A DNA stretch of 64,000 bases, taken from assembly GCF_900107215.1 (NCBI RefSeq), contig NZ_FNPD01000004.1:109184-173183 (forward strand), in the 5' to 3' direction. A program made the position numbers and the translations under genes. Positions 8,963 to 18,248 of the stretch are shown here, in pieces. This stretch comes from Acetomicrobium thermoterrenum DSM 13490 (GTDB taxonomy: Bacteria; Synergistota; Synergistia; Synergistales; Acetomicrobiaceae). Position 1 is the stretch's first letter; the number at the start of each line of letters is the position of its first letter. The notes under the pieces were generated by a model. That model made no database searches. It saw nothing but the letters and a program-made list of their open reading frames with translations, and was not told the origin of the DNA.

Positions 8963-9030
8963 CTAAATTATATTATTGCCTTACTGACATTGTTAATAAT
9001 ACTAAACATAAAAATAAATGTCAACAAAGG

Positions 9031-10485
9031 TCATTCCCATACCCTTATTACTGCTTTCACCGATGGTTTAGAGAGATAACTGGTCACGATAAATACGACA
9101 AATGTTACGACAAAAGTAGGCACGATAGGATGTAACCCGTGAAGCAAAAAGGCATATTTGCTCAATGCAATAAATAGGATTACGCCGGTTATCATGGAGG
9201 CCAGAGCTCCTGAAGCAGTTGCGCGTTTCCAATAAAGGCCCATCACAATCGGCCAGAAAAATACGGCCTCAAGCCCCCCAAAGGCAAAAAGATTAATCCA
9301 CACTATCAGGCTTGGAGGCTTAAAGGCCACGAGAAATACCGTTACTCCTATGATGGTCGTAATTAAAAGGCTGATGCGCCTGATCTTTTTGTCGTCATGT
9401 GCAGCGTCAGGATTAATATAGCCAACGTACAGATCATTTATAATTGCTGCCGAGGCCAATATAAGTTGAGAATCTACCGTGGACATAATGGATGCCATGG
9501 GCCCCGCTAAAAAGATCCCGGCAAAAATCGGAGGAAGGACTTCGACCGTTAAAGTCGGTATAACGGAATCGACTGCTTCTATGTTGGGCAGTACCGCCCT
9601 CCCCAAGGCGCCAGCCAGATGCATGCCCAGCATTAGAAAACCGGTCACGAATGTGCCAATTACTATTGCCCTATGCATGGATTTGGAATCTTTATAACCA
9701 ATACACCTGACAGCGGTGTGAGGTAAGCCAATTATTCCAAAGCACACCAATATCCAAAAAGATAAGATGAAAGGCTTTGTGATAAATCCGTCGACCCCGA
9801 AAGGCGTCAATAAATCCGGGTTTATCTCCATCAATTTGGCGCTTATGGCATTCATCCCGCCTGCTGCCTTTGTAATTCCAAACACCAACGCCAAAGTCCC
9901 CAACATCATGACAATGCCCTGAAAGGCATCTGTCAATACCACGGCCCTAAATCCTCCTATTACCGTATAAAATATTACGGTAATGGCAAATATAGCGAGA
10001 CCTACCTCGTAAGGAAGGCCTATAGCTTCAAACAACCTGGCGCCTCCTATGAATTGTGCGACAATAGCTGCAGTGAAAAATAATAACAAACTGATTGATG
10101 CCATAATCACTATTGGTGTGCTTTCATATCTGGCTCTCAGGAAATCGTTAATTGTTATAGCATTAATCTTACGCGCAACAATAGCAAACTTTTTGCCCAA
10201 AAAGCCAAGAGTAAGATATGCCGTTGGAACTTGAATCATCGCAAGCAACACCCAGCCCAGCCCCATCTTATAGGCCATCCCCGGGCCACCCACAAAGCTG
10301 CTTGCGCTAACATAGGAAGCAACCAACGTCATGGCAAGTACAAAACCGCCCATTGAACGACTACCTATAAAGTATTCACTAAGAAAGGACCCCTTTGTTT
10401 CCGACATTTTCCTGTTTGCAATATAACCAATCCCGCATATTATAATAAGATAAAGCGCTAATGTAACTGCAATATCGACATTCAT
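9031..10485 (-). CDS. panF: sodium:solute symporter, pantothenate permease type
   Basis: A 484-residue SSS-family protein with about 13 membrane segments. The conserved segment around AMTLVASYVSASSFVGGPG and the GPMASIMSTVDSQLI segment are characteristic of the family's sodium site and core. Its partner 10492-10800 is a YhdT-like small membrane protein, the pair known as yhdT-panF in E. coli, which is the reason for the pantothenate assignment. It is co-transcribed with ilvD, whose product is the precursor of both valine and pantoate, so a link to pantothenate supply is reasonable, but another carboxylate substrate is possible. A 6-base gap separates it from the small gene. Confidence 0.82.
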   Translation of the reverse strand: MNVDIAVTLALYLIIICGIGYIANRKMSETKGSFLSEYFIGSRSMGGFVLAMTLVASYVSASSFVGGPGMAYKMGLGWVLLAMIQVPTAYLTLGFLGKKFAIVARKINAITINDFLRARYESTPIVIMASISLLLFFTAAIVAQFIGGARLFEAIGLPYEVGLAIFAITVIFYTVIGGFRAVVLTDAFQGIVMMLGTLALVFGITKAAGGMNAISAKLMEINPDLLTPFGVDGFITKPFILSFWILVCFGIIGLPHTAVRCIGYKDSKSMHRAIVIGTFVTGFLMLGMHLAGALGRAVLPNIEAVDSVIPTLTVEVLPPIFAGIFLAGPMASIMSTVDSQLILASAAIINDLYVGYINPDAAHDDKKIRRISLLITTIIGVTVFLVAFKPPSLIVWINLFAFGGLEAVFFWPIVMGLYWKRATASGALASMITGVILFIALSKYAFLLHGLHPIVPTFVVTFVVFIVTSYLSKPSVKAVIRVWE

Positions 10486-10491
10486 AATTCC

Positions 10492-10800
10492 TCACCTTAC
10501 CTTAAGGTCATCTCTCCCGTCCGTCTCGAGAGACATGTCCTGAAAGAAAAATTTAACCAAAAACCAGGAGGCGAAAGAAAAGACTATGAACCCTACGACA
10601 CAACTCCAAAAGAACCAGCTTGGCAAACCCATAACGAACTTATAGCCAGATAGAGGTTTTGACCCCATGCCATAGGCGAACCCATACCACCAAACAAAGT
10701 AAAGCAGGGTCAATATTATCGAGTATAGAGCCTCCCTCTTCGCTGACTTATAACGCTTGTCTTCTCCGATATCTTCTAAATCAACAATCTTCACAACCAC
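10492..10800 (-). CDS. yhdT: YhdT-like small membrane protein (DUF997)
   Basis: About 102 residues with two membrane segments ([20 protein letters not shown] and [19 protein letters not shown]). The [16 protein letters not shown] stretch between them is characteristic of the DUF997/YhdT family encoded next to sodium-pantothenate symporters. It may be an accessory subunit of the symporter; the function is not known. The start overlaps the 3' end of ilvD by about 20 bases; GGAGGTGA in the ilvD tail is the ribosome site, and a GTG two codons after the first ATG has the better spacing. Confidence 0.78.
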   Translation of the reverse strand: MVVKIVDLEDIGEDKRYKSAKREALYSIILTLLYFVWWYGFAYGMGSKPLSGYKFVMGLPSWFFWSCVVGFIVFSFASWFLVKFFFQDMSLETDGRDDLKVR

Positions 10801-12469
10801 CGTCATTCACCTCCAAAACTGCTCCTTTAGCTCCCGAAGTGACAAAAGCGCGGTACCGCTCCAAAAAAGGGCTGTCAAGCTTTCGAAGAAGAGGTTTCCA
10901 TCCTTCTTTTCTAGAATTTAAATCTTCTTCGCTAATGTTAACATCTAGTTTACGGGCCGGAATGTCTATTATTATCTCGTCCCCCTCTTTGAGAAGTCCT
11001 ATTGGCCCACCGTCAGCAGCCTCAGGAGACACATGCCCAATGGAAGCTCCCCTTGTGGCCCCGCTGAAACGGCCGTCAGTAATGAGGGCCACATGCTTAT
11101 CCAGTCCCATGCCTGCCAATGCGGAGGTCGGACCCAACATCTCTCTCATTCCCGGCCCTCCTTTGGGCCCCTCATACCTTATGACCACTACATCGCCCTT
11201 TTTTATTTCGCCGGAAAAAATGGCTTTTGTGGCCGCTTCTTCTGAGTCGAAAACCCTGGCAGGACCCTTATGGTTCATCATTTCAGGAGAAACGGCAGAT
11301 TGTTTTACGACAGCTCCGTCAGGTGCCAGGTTTCCGCGAAGGACGGCAATGCCGCCTTCCCGATGATAAGGTCTGTCTACGGGTCGAATAACCTCGTCAT
11401 CAAAAACATTAACATCCTTGAGATTGTCAGCAACTGTATTTGTCGTTACGGTCATAACGCTGCCGTCGATGAGACCTGCATCGGATAACCTTTTCATGAC
11501 TGCAGGGACTCCTCCAGCAAAATACAGATCTTCAACGTGATCGCTGCCTCCGGGGCTCATGTTGCATAAATGAGGACACTTTTTACTCATATCATCAAAG
11601 ACGGAAAGGGGGAGATTCAGGCCTGCCGCCCAGGCAATGGCAGGCAGATGCAAAGTGGTATTGGTAGACCCCCCCAACGCCATATCGACAGCAATTGCGT
11701 TTAAGAAGGAGGCCTTTGTCAGAATTTGTCGAGGCGTAATTCCTTTCTCGACTAACTTCATAACCGCCCTTCCCGTCTCCTTTGCCAATCTAATTCTCTC
11801 GGAAAATACCGACGGTATAGTTCCGTTGCCCGGCAAAGCAAGTCCTAAAGCCTCCATCATGCAATTCATCGTATTGGCCGTAAACATTCCGGCACAGGAC
11901 CCACAGGTAGGGCAAGCAGATTTTTCAAGTTTAATCAACTCGGCATCCGTCAATGTTCCTGCTGCATGTTTTCCTACTGCTTCAAACATAGAAGAAAGAT
12001 CTAAGGTTTTTCCTCCGTCGACCTTTCCGGTCAGCATCGGGCCACCGCTCAAAACAACGGACGGAATATCCAAACGGGCAGCGGCCATAGCCATACCTGG
12101 TACTATCTTGTCGCAATTCGTCACCAACACAAGGGCATCGATCCCGTGAGCTCTTGTCATTATCTCGACGGAATCCATTATATGTTCCCTGCTGGTCAAA
12201 GAGTATTTCATGCCTTCGTGATTCATCGCCAGCCCGTCGCAAACCCCAATAGCCGGAAACTCAAGCGGTAATCCTCCAGCTGCATACACTCCAGCCTTAA
12301 CGGCTTCGACTAGTGTCCTCAAATGGATATGGCCGGGGATTATTGCATTATAGGCATTGACAACTCCTATCCATGGTCTTTCGATCTCCCATTTTTCATA
12401 CCCTGCTGCCATTAAAAGCGACCTATGAGGCGCTCTGGAAACCCCTTTTTTTACCGTATCACTACGCAT
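10781..12469 (-). CDS. ilvD: dihydroxy-acid dehydratase
   Basis: A 562-residue IlvD, full length. It converts 2,3-dihydroxy-isovalerate and 2,3-dihydroxy-3-methylvalerate into the 2-oxo acids of the valine and isoleucine pathways. Fe-S ligands are visible in [16 protein letters not shown] and [19 protein letters not shown]; the C-terminal [20 protein letters not shown] motif is complete. The gene overlaps the upstream aminotransferase by 8 bases (ATGCGTAG) and its own end overlaps the yhdT start, so the four genes 9031-13625 look like one operon. No other ilv genes are in the window. Confidence 0.95.
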   Translation of the reverse strand: MRSDTVKKGVSRAPHRSLLMAAGYEKWEIERPWIGVVNAYNAIIPGHIHLRTLVEAVKAGVYAAGGLPLEFPAIGVCDGLAMNHEGMKYSLTSREHIMDSVEIMTRAHGIDALVLVTNCDKIVPGMAMAAARLDIPSVVLSGGPMLTGKVDGGKTLDLSSMFEAVGKHAAGTLTDAELIKLEKSACPTCGSCAGMFTANTMNCMMEALGLALPGNGTIPSVFSERIRLAKETGRAVMKLVEKGITPRQILTKASFLNAIAVDMALGGSTNTTLHLPAIAWAAGLNLPLSVFDDMSKKCPHLCNMSPGGSDHVEDLYFAGGVPAVMKRLSDAGLIDGSVMTVTTNTVADNLKDVNVFDDEVIRPVDRPYHREGGIAVLRGNLAPDGAVVKQSAVSPEMMNHKGPARVFDSEEAATKAIFSGEIKKGDVVVIRYEGPKGGPGMREMLGPTSALAGMGLDKHVALITDGRFSGATRGASIGHVSPEAADGGPIGLLKEGDEIIIDIPARKLDVNISEEDLNSRKEGWKPLLRKLDSPFLERYRAFVTSGAKGAVLEVNDGGCEDC

Positions 12470-13625
12470 TATTCATTTCTCCTTCCTTTTTTTTCAAGAA
12501 ATTAGACAATGATTTTAGCCCCTCTTGCAATACTTCGCTGGCGCAGGCATAACCTATCCTTGCCCAACCGTTAAATTCCGGGCCAAATGCACTCCCCGGC
12601 ACCAAAAAAGCTCCCGTCTCAGCCAACAAACCTTCGCAAAAAACGCTTGATGGAATGCCATAGTCGCTAAAATTCAAAAAAGCTGTCGTTCCCGCTTTCG
12701 GCGGAACCCATCTCACCCTCTTTTCATCGTCAACCCACGAAGACAACATCTCATAATTTTTCCGCACTATCCCCAAATTCCTCTCCAAGAGCTTATCTTT
12801 GTTTTTTAAAGCTATAAGTGCAAGGCATTCATCCACGCGCCCACAGCTTATGGTCATGTAATCACGATGGGAAAAACATTGCTTTACGACCTCTGGAGAC
12901 CCAACTATCCAGCCCAACCTTAATCCGGCAAGAGAAAACACTTTAGACATGCTTCCGGTACTAATCCCTTTTTCGTATAAATCGACTATTGAAGGAGTCT
13001 TAAAACTTGCTTCGTGTTCCAAACCCCTATAGACTTCGTCGCACAAAATATAAGCATCGTATCTTTTTGCTATATCCACTATGCGCTTTAAAAATTCAAT
13101 ATCCATTAAGGCGCCAGTAGGGTTATTCGGATTGTTTAGACAGATCATCTTAAGATTCCTGGCGTTTTTAGCAATTTCCTCGAGCTCATTCAGATCGGGT
13201 AAGAAATTGTTTTCCGGACGTAAAGGTAAAAGATGAACGGACGCCCCAAATGACTTTGGAACGCTATATAACTGTTGGTATGTAGGATAGACAGATATGA
13301 CACCATCGCCGGGATTTACAAGTGAAAATTGCGTTAAAAAATTCGCTCCTATTCCGCCCTGTGTAATCAACACATTGTCTTCATTCATACTTTTATATAA
13401 CGAAGCAACGGCCTTTCGTAATTCCCCCGAGCCGAGTATTTCCCCGTAAGTAAGTTTAATTTCCGCAATATTCCTCATAGCTCCAGCTGGATCTTGTGAT
13501 AAATTCAAAAGCTCTTCCACTTTGAGCGATTCCACACAAGTTTCGGCAATATTGTACTTGGCCTTAGTCTCGTACCTGTTCATCCACTCTTCAACACCGA
13601 AGGGTTCAATATGCAACTCGATCAT
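12462..13625 (-). CDS. PLP-dependent aminotransferase class I/II
   Basis: A 387-residue fold-type I aminotransferase. Recognisable parts are LNNPNNPTG (cofactor and substrate region), [10 protein letters not shown] (Asp and Tyr that contact PLP), and [15 protein letters not shown] with the lysine that binds PLP. It resembles the branch of aspartate/aromatic aminotransferase-like enzymes that begin [13 protein letters not shown]. The substrate is unknown; adjacency to ilvD makes a branched-chain or related 2-oxo acid acceptor possible but that is inference. The ribosome site AAAGGG lies just ahead of the ATG. Confidence 0.85.
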   Translation of the reverse strand: MIELHIEPFGVEEWMNRYETKAKYNIAETCVESLKVEELLNLSQDPAGAMRNIAEIKLTYGEILGSGELRKAVASLYKSMNEDNVLITQGGIGANFLTQFSLVNPGDGVISVYPTYQQLYSVPKSFGASVHLLPLRPENNFLPDLNELEEIAKNARNLKMICLNNPNNPTGALMDIEFLKRIVDIAKRYDAYILCDEVYRGLEHEASFKTPSIVDLYEKGISTGSMSKVFSLAGLRLGWIVGSPEVVKQCFSHRDYMTISCGRVDECLALIALKNKDKLLERNLGIVRKNYEMLSSWVDDEKRVRWVPPKAGTTAFLNFSDYGIPSSVFCEGLLAETGAFLVPGSAFGPEFNGWARIGYACASEVLQEGLKSLSNFLKKKEGEMNNA

Positions 13626-13633
13626 CCCTTTCT

Positions 13634-14161
13634 TTAGTCCTGTTGTTTACAGATAAAACGATAAGCACACTTATAACACCTTCCGTCCCCTTCTTCCAGT
13701 GGGGGAGGAGGAAAATCTTTAGAGAGCACATCTAAAGCTTCATCTGCAATTTGCATCAAATACCCTTTCGTCCTCTTATTCCAGCGTATTTTGAACTTTT
13801 TCCCTCGATATTGCAATAGCCCGTAGGGCACTTTGAAACCTGCCTCTTCCAACAGGAAGCAATAACACAAAAGTTGTAATCTGTGGCTTTCCGTTGGTTC
13901 ATCGTAATTTGAGCTTTTATACTCTATCGGTATGTGCCAGGGGCCCTTCTTTATTACCGCATCGGGCCTACCCGTAAAAATTTGCCCCTTCCACAATTTC
14001 GAATCGATGCTTACGGGAATTTCCCTCATCCACCAAACGTAAATTCCCAATATGCAGATTGCAGCGATTGCAATGCCAGCTATTTCAATATCAGATACAA
14101 ACAAAGCAAGGCCCCTCCAACAGCGATGAGAAAAAAGACAGTCCTCCAGACACTGCTCCAA
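13634..14161 (-). pseudogene. Cas4-like nuclease, C-terminal part (split gene)
   Basis: 175 codons from a TTG, carrying a hydrophobic segment (EIAGIAIAAICILGIYVWWM), then the PD-(D/E)XK core of the Cas4/Dna2/RecB family: FTGRPDAV (metal Asp), PIEYKS (E-x-K), QLLCYCFLLEE (motif III Gln and Tyr), and at the end C-x2-C-x5-C (RCYKCAYRFIC), the three C-terminal ligands of the Cas4 [4Fe-4S] cluster. The fourth cysteine and the motif I histidine are in the overlapping frame 14080-14331. A -1 shift near 14090 (TTG AAA TAG read as TTG AAA ATA) joins the two into one continuous protein with two adjacent membrane segments. The TTG start has no good ribosome site, so I favour a broken or frameshifted single gene over two genes. 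No CRISPR array or other cas gene is nearby. Confidence 0.65.
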
Positions 14162-14331
14162 AAACCTTTAAGCTTTTCCAGGAAGCCAAACCATCTATGG
14201 GCCCTTTTCCCCTTTTGAAGGGCTTTTCCGCCACCGTTGCCCTGGGGGGTAAAACCATGGGCCCTATACCATGCCGCACGGGGGCAATATACGTATTGTG
14301 CGAGTAATGATGCGCTTATTCTATCTTTCAT
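14080..14331 (-). pseudogene. Cas4-like nuclease, N-terminal part (split gene)
   Basis: 83 codons from an ATG. It begins SASLLAQYVYCPRAAWY, the N-terminal Cas4-type segment whose Cys is the first Fe-S ligand, followed by KALQKGKRAHRWF with the motif I histidine, then a hydrophobic run (VFFLIAVGGALLCLYLIL) and a stop. The nuclease residues follow in the overlapping -1 frame (13634-14161). In ordinary Cas4 the region between histidine and the catalytic Asp has no membrane span, so the intact protein would be a membrane-anchored variant. The gene is divergent from the thioesterase at 14405. Confidence 0.65.
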
Positions 14332-14404
14332 GTAAATTTAAAACCCCCTAAAATAAAGAGTATTATTTACCTGTAATCGATGTTATCACAAAGGGGGATT
14401 GAAA

Positions 14405-14821
14405 ATGAGCCTTGTAAAACTGCAGGGAACGCCATCGTGTTTTGTATGTGGAAACGAAAATGATAATCCTCGAAGTCTCGGACTGAACATCTTTTGGGAC
14501 AATGAATCAAGGTACACATTTATAAGTTTCATTCCCGACGAGAGCTGGTGTGGTTACGAAGGAATGGTTCACGGCGGACTACTTGCTGCTATTATAGACG
14601 ATGCCATGGCATGGTCAATAAAAGCGTCGGATGATGACATCTATGTTACTGGAAAACTAACCATATCCTTTAGAAAGGAGGTGCGCTGCGGGAAAAAATA
14701 CGTGGCCCACGGTTTCCTCGAAAGAAAGGAGGGCAGAAGAGCTTATACTTCTGCCGTTATCAAGGATGAAGAAGGAAACACTTGCGTCGAAGGCGGGGCC
14801 ATTTTCATACGTGTAAAATGA
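14405..14821 (+). CDS. PaaI-family hotdog thioesterase
   Basis: About 138 residues. The hotdog core shows EGMVHGGLLAAIIDDAMAW, where the HGG and the Asp at the helix are the PaaI/4HBT-type active site, and a middle strand VTGKLTISFRKEV. An N-terminal CFVCGNEN pair of cysteines is typical of a PaaI subgroup. These enzymes hydrolyse acyl-CoA thioesters; the acyl group is unknown. The ATG is preceded by AGGGGGATTGAAA; a TTG two codons earlier is less likely. First of four plus-strand genes. Confidence 0.8.
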   Translation: MSLVKLQGTPSCFVCGNENDNPRSLGLNIFWDNESRYTFISFIPDESWCGYEGMVHGGLLAAIIDDAMAWSIKASDDDIYVTGKLTISFRKEVRCGKKYVAHGFLERKEGRRAYTSAVIKDEEGNTCVEGGAIFIRVK

Positions 14822-14860
14822 AAAAGGGAATAAAAATTTCATTTTAAAGGGGGGCCTGCG

Positions 14861-15376
14861 TTGGAGATTAAAATAACGACCAAGACAGGAGACCAAGGCA
14901 TGACTAGCCTTGGCAATGGAGAAAGAGTTCCCAAGGATCATCCAAGGGTTGAGTTATATGGAACCTTAGATGAATGTCAGGCACACATCGGAATGGCGCG
15001 TGCTACTTGCAAAAACGAAGAAATAAAGGATACGCTGTTGCGATTGGAAAGGGATTTAAGCTGCTTTATGGGTTACTTGGCTTTATTTCCCGACTTAAGC
15101 GCTCCCGACGTCATTTGGCTGGAAGAAATTATTTCAAAGGTATTACGTTCTATTTCGAAGGACAAACCGAGCTTTGTATTGCCCGGCGAATCCATATCGG
15201 AAGCAGCTCTCCATATAGCACGCACAGTGGCCAGAAGAGCAGAAAGGATAGCCGTAAAGTTATTGAGAAACAAAGAAATAAAGGAAAACGCCTATGTTTT
15301 TATCAATAGGCTATCTGATGCGTTATATGCCTTAGCATTGTGGACGAACAACGATTTACAAAATAGGGAGAATTAA
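14861..15376 (+). CDS. cob(I)alamin adenosyltransferase, PduO type
   Basis: A 171-residue ATP:co(I)rrinoid adenosyltransferase. The signature TKTGDQGMTSLGNGERVPKD at the N-terminus binds ATP, and VELYGTLDECQAHIG, ISEAALHIARTVARRAER and VFINRLSDALYALALW match the helical-bundle fold of the family. It makes adenosylcobalamin for B12-dependent enzymes. TTG start, 8 bases after AAAGGGGGG. Some family members act as B12 chaperones for a mutase, but no B12-dependent enzyme is in the window. Confidence 0.88.
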   Translation: MEIKITTKTGDQGMTSLGNGERVPKDHPRVELYGTLDECQAHIGMARATCKNEEIKDTLLRLERDLSCFMGYLALFPDLSAPDVIWLEEIISKVLRSISKDKPSFVLPGESISEAALHIARTVARRAERIAVKLLRNKEIKENAYVFINRLSDALYALALWTNNDLQNREN

Positions 15377-15423
15377 GTATACTTTGTAAAAAATAAATAC
15401 GACCTTTAAGGAGGAAAAGCTAT

Positions 15424-16101
15424 ATGACAAGTAATCCGCTTACTCCCGCTGAAAGTACCGATTTGAGACAAATAGTTTATAACAAGATAAGGGACGCAAT
15501 AATAATGGGAATCATCAAGCCGGGAGCAAAACTCTCCGAGACCGAATTGGCACAAACTTTAGCGGTATCCAGAACCCCAATACGAGAGGCCATAAGGCAG
15601 CTGGCGCAAACCGGAATTGTAAGGCTCGTCCCAAGGAAGGGAGCTTTTGTTACCCTTCCCACGGAAAAAGACGTAAACGACCTTTACGAAGTAAGGATCG
15701 CTCTGGAAACTATAGCTGTAAAAAGGATTTGTAAGAAGGGACCGAAGGAGGAACTACTCCGCTTTAGAGAATACTTCGCCTCTGTTGATCATAGCACCGA
15801 CCCCAACGCTTTTTTGTTACAAGACACAGCCTTTCATTCCTTCCTGCGCAACTCATGCGATAATAGATTTCTAAACCAATTTTTAATGGAGACATATGAT
15901 CTAATTCAGCTTTATAGACACTATTCCATAAAGGGTGTAGACCTTAAGGAATCGTCAATGGAACATGTCAGGTTAATAGATGCCATATTGGAAAAAGACG
16001 AAGAAGGGGCCATTAGGTTGTTGCAAAATCATTTGGAAGGCGCCCGGGATGCTCTCTTGGCCTTTCTAAAAGATGCCTCACCTGCAGGTGAACCGGATTA
16101 G
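15424..16101 (+). CDS. GntR-family transcriptional regulator (FCD type)
   Basis: 225 residues. An N-terminal winged helix with LSETELAQTLAVSRTPIREAIRQLAQTG (helix-turn-helix, about 36-63) is followed by an all-helical FCD ligand domain with FHSFLRNSCDN and the HVRLIDAILEKDEEGAIRLLQ histidine region, residues that in this family often hold a metal used for binding organic acids. The ribosome site AAGGAGG is strong. Its target is unknown; the neighbouring thioesterase operon is a candidate. Confidence 0.88.
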   Translation: MTSNPLTPAESTDLRQIVYNKIRDAIIMGIIKPGAKLSETELAQTLAVSRTPIREAIRQLAQTGIVRLVPRKGAFVTLPTEKDVNDLYEVRIALETIAVKRICKKGPKEELLRFREYFASVDHSTDPNAFLLQDTAFHSFLRNSCDNRFLNQFLMETYDLIQLYRHYSIKGVDLKESSMEHVRLIDAILEKDEEGAIRLLQNHLEGARDALLAFLKDASPAGEPD

Positions 16102-16128
16102 CATAGAATAATGCGGAAATGCTATGCT
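16100..16128 (+). repeat. inverted repeat spanning the start of the YdcF-like gene
   Basis: AGCATAG (16100-16106) and CTATGCT (16122-16128) are perfect complements with a 15-base loop. The second arm contains the ATG at 16124 and the first overlaps the end of the GntR gene, so folding could hide the start codon. Confidence 0.35.
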
Positions 16129-16888
16129 TTTTACACTTTATAAAATTATAGGTTCCTTCGTCGTACCTCCGGGAATATTGGTCTTGCTATTGTTTATCGC
16201 CTCTTTATTGGCCTTTAAGAGGCCTAGAAAGGTTTTTCTCGGATGCCTTTTGCTTTTGATTGCCCTTAGTTTTTACCTTTTAAGCACGCCTATCACCTCC
16301 AGAATTGCACTAGGCAGATTGGAGAATATGGTTGCACCTTCTCTGCCTGCAGATAAAGCAGCGATCGTGGTGCTTGGTGGAGGGCAGCGCAGGACCTCGG
16401 ACCCCGATAAAGCAGAAGTATCGCCACATACATTAATGCGCCTGTTCGGAGGCATAGAGTTGGCCGTGAAGTTCAATTGGCCAATTTTACTGTGTGGCGG
16501 ATCGTACTCACAGGAAGTACCTGAGGCAATAACGATGTCAAAAAAGGTTAAGGAGCTTTTTCCGGATTTACTGATCTACGAAGAGTCGCAATCAAGAACG
16601 ACTTGGGAAAATATAGAAAATGCCTCGTCCATTTTGAGGTCTTTGGAACTTAAACATGCGGTCCTCGTCACGCACGGATATCATATGCCTCGGGCACATT
16701 TAATCGCCAAGGGGTTGGCTCCCGAAATTAATTGGCACCCCTGTCCCGTGGGCAAAATGGCAGATAACGCTCCGTTGTCGCTTATTGACTTCTTGCCCGG
16801 TGCCTCGAGCTTGCATATCAATAGCTTGGCCTTAAAAGAGCATGTTGGAATAATAGCTTATCGAATTAAGCTATTTATTGAACGATGA
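16124..16888 (+). CDS. YdcF/SanA-like DUF218 membrane protein
   Basis: 254 residues. Two N-terminal hydrophobic segments (about 10-30 and 35-58) precede a DUF218 domain with AIVVLGGGQRR near residue 80, PILLCGGSYSQE and VLVTHGYHMPRA, which are the family's nucleotide-fold motifs. E. coli ElyC and SanA of this family affect envelope integrity; the chemistry is unsettled. It ends 16 bases before the convergent end of rarA. There is no clear ribosome site, and translation may be coupled to the GntR gene 22 bases upstream. Confidence 0.78.
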   Translation: MLFTLYKIIGSFVVPPGILVLLLFIASLLAFKRPRKVFLGCLLLLIALSFYLLSTPITSRIALGRLENMVAPSLPADKAAIVVLGGGQRRTSDPDKAEVSPHTLMRLFGGIELAVKFNWPILLCGGSYSQEVPEAITMSKKVKELFPDLLIYEESQSRTTWENIENASSILRSLELKHAVLVTHGYHMPRAHLIAKGLAPEINWHPCPVGKMADNAPLSLIDFLPGASSLHINSLALKEHVGIIAYRIKLFIER

Positions 16889-16904
16889 TTAAAGGAAAAT
16901 CGGT

Positions 16905-18248
16905 CTAATTTCGATCGCCATCGTTTTTATTGGAATATCTCTTCCATAATTTCTGCAATCTCTTGGAAATGCTCCATTCGTGACCTACATTGCCCGGAAA
17001 ATAAAAACGCTTTGGAACAGTCATGTACTTTTGGGGAACCCAATGTCTCGGGTCGTCGTGGGGATACACATATCCTTCGCCATGGGATTTAAGATGGAGT
17101 GGGACTTCTTGGATTTCGCCCTTTTCTATAGCGTTTAAGGCAGAATCGATGGCCTTGTAAGAACTGTTGCTCTTCTCGGCGCAGGCAAGATAGATTGCAC
17201 ATTCAGACAATATAATCCTCGCCTCGGGCAATCCGACATGGTCCACCGCGCTTGCCGCAGCTTCTGCCAACACCAATGCAAATGGGTTTGCCAACCCAAC
17301 ATCCTCGGCAGCAAATATAAGCATTCTTCTAGCTATAAATCTGATATCCTCTCCGCCGGCCACCATCCTGGCAAGCCAGTAAACGGCTGCATCGGGGTCG
17401 GAACCTCTCATGCTTTTTATAAAGGCTGAAATGATATCATAATGCTTGTCCGAGGACTTATCGTATATTTGCAAGGACTTTGGCGCCAATTGAACAACAT
17501 CTTCCAATGTTACCCTCTTTTTTCCCGAAGCTACAGATGCCAAAACGACCGACTCCAATCGCAGAAGCGCTTGTCTCGCATCGCCACCAGCAGCGCGGGA
17601 AATGAAGGCAACAGCCTGCTCGTCTACTTCTACGTCAAACATCCCCACACCCTTTTCTTTATCCCGAAGGGCCCTATATAGAATGCGCTCGATGTCTCGT
17701 GGAGCAAGGGGCTTAAGCTCGAATACGATCGCCCTCGAAAGAAGGGTCTTGTTTATTTCAAAATAAGGATTTTCAGTAGTAGTGCCCACTAAAATCAAAT
17801 CTCCCTTCTCAACTGAAGGGAGCAGGGCGTTTTGTTGTTGTTTGTTGAAATGATAAATTTCATCAATAAAAACTATTGCCGATTTTCCTGCGCGTCTTTT
17901 TAGGTTTCTCGCTGTATCAACCACGTCCCGCAGTTGAGCTACTTTAGCAGTTACGGCATTAATTTCGAACAATTTTCTTCCCGTTACGGAAGCCATTACC
18001 CTTACTAACGTCGTTTTTCCGCTTCCGGGAGGACCGTAGAGGATACAACTTGGCACCTGTCCGGCTTCGAGCAATCGTCTGAGCGGTTTATCTTTTCCCA
18101 GAAGGTGTTCCTGACCGACAAAATCCTCTAACTTGGCAGGACGCATCCTTTCTGCCAAAGGGACCTCTAATCCTCGATCTCCACCGCTTTTATCTTCAAT
18201 AATATTGCCGACGTAATCTTCAAATAGATCTTTTTGCATTTGACTCAT
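16905..18248 (-). CDS. rarA: replication-associated recombination protein A (AAA+ ATPase)
   Basis: 447 residues, normal for RarA/MgsA. Near residue 30 is PLAERMRPAKLEDFVGQEHL, then Walker A GPPGSGKTT, Walker B IVFIDEIYHF and sensor 1 VGTTTENPYFE, with the C-terminal tetramerisation and helical region (GGEDIRFIARRM and HYDIISAFIKSMRGSDPDAA). It acts at stalled forks. ATGA overlap with the HAD gene upstream shows co-translation. The short N-terminal QKDLFEDYV resembles a clamp-binding type leader. Confidence 0.92.
   Translation of the reverse strand: MSQMQKDLFEDYVGNIIEDKSGGDRGLEVPLAERMRPAKLEDFVGQEHLLGKDKPLRRLLEAGQVPSCILYGPPGSGKTTLVRVMASVTGRKLFEINAVTAKVAQLRDVVDTARNLKRRAGKSAIVFIDEIYHFNKQQQNALLPSVEKGDLILVGTTTENPYFEINKTLLSRAIVFELKPLAPRDIERILYRALRDKEKGVGMFDVEVDEQAVAFISRAAGGDARQALLRLESVVLASVASGKKRVTLEDVVQLAPKSLQIYDKSSDKHYDIISAFIKSMRGSDPDAAVYWLARMVAGGEDIRFIARRMLIFAAEDVGLANPFALVLAEAAASAVDHVGLPEARIILSECAIYLACAEKSNSSYKAIDSALNAIEKGEIQEVPLHLKSHGEGYVYPHDDPRHWVPQKYMTVPKRFYFPGNVGHEWSISKRLQKLWKRYSNKNDGDRN

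Noticed and set aside
13634-14331. CRISPR-Cas locus
   Set aside because: Only a Cas4-like nuclease is present; no repeat-spacer array or cas1/cas2/effector gene was seen anywhere in the window.
13634-14331. Programmed -1 frameshift in the Cas4-like gene
   Set aside because: The sequence at the junction (TTG AAA TAG) is not a classic X-XXY-YYZ heptamer and no stimulatory hairpin is evident. An earlier T run (GTC TTT TTT CTC) could slip, but the hydrophobic segment after it makes better sense in the first frame.
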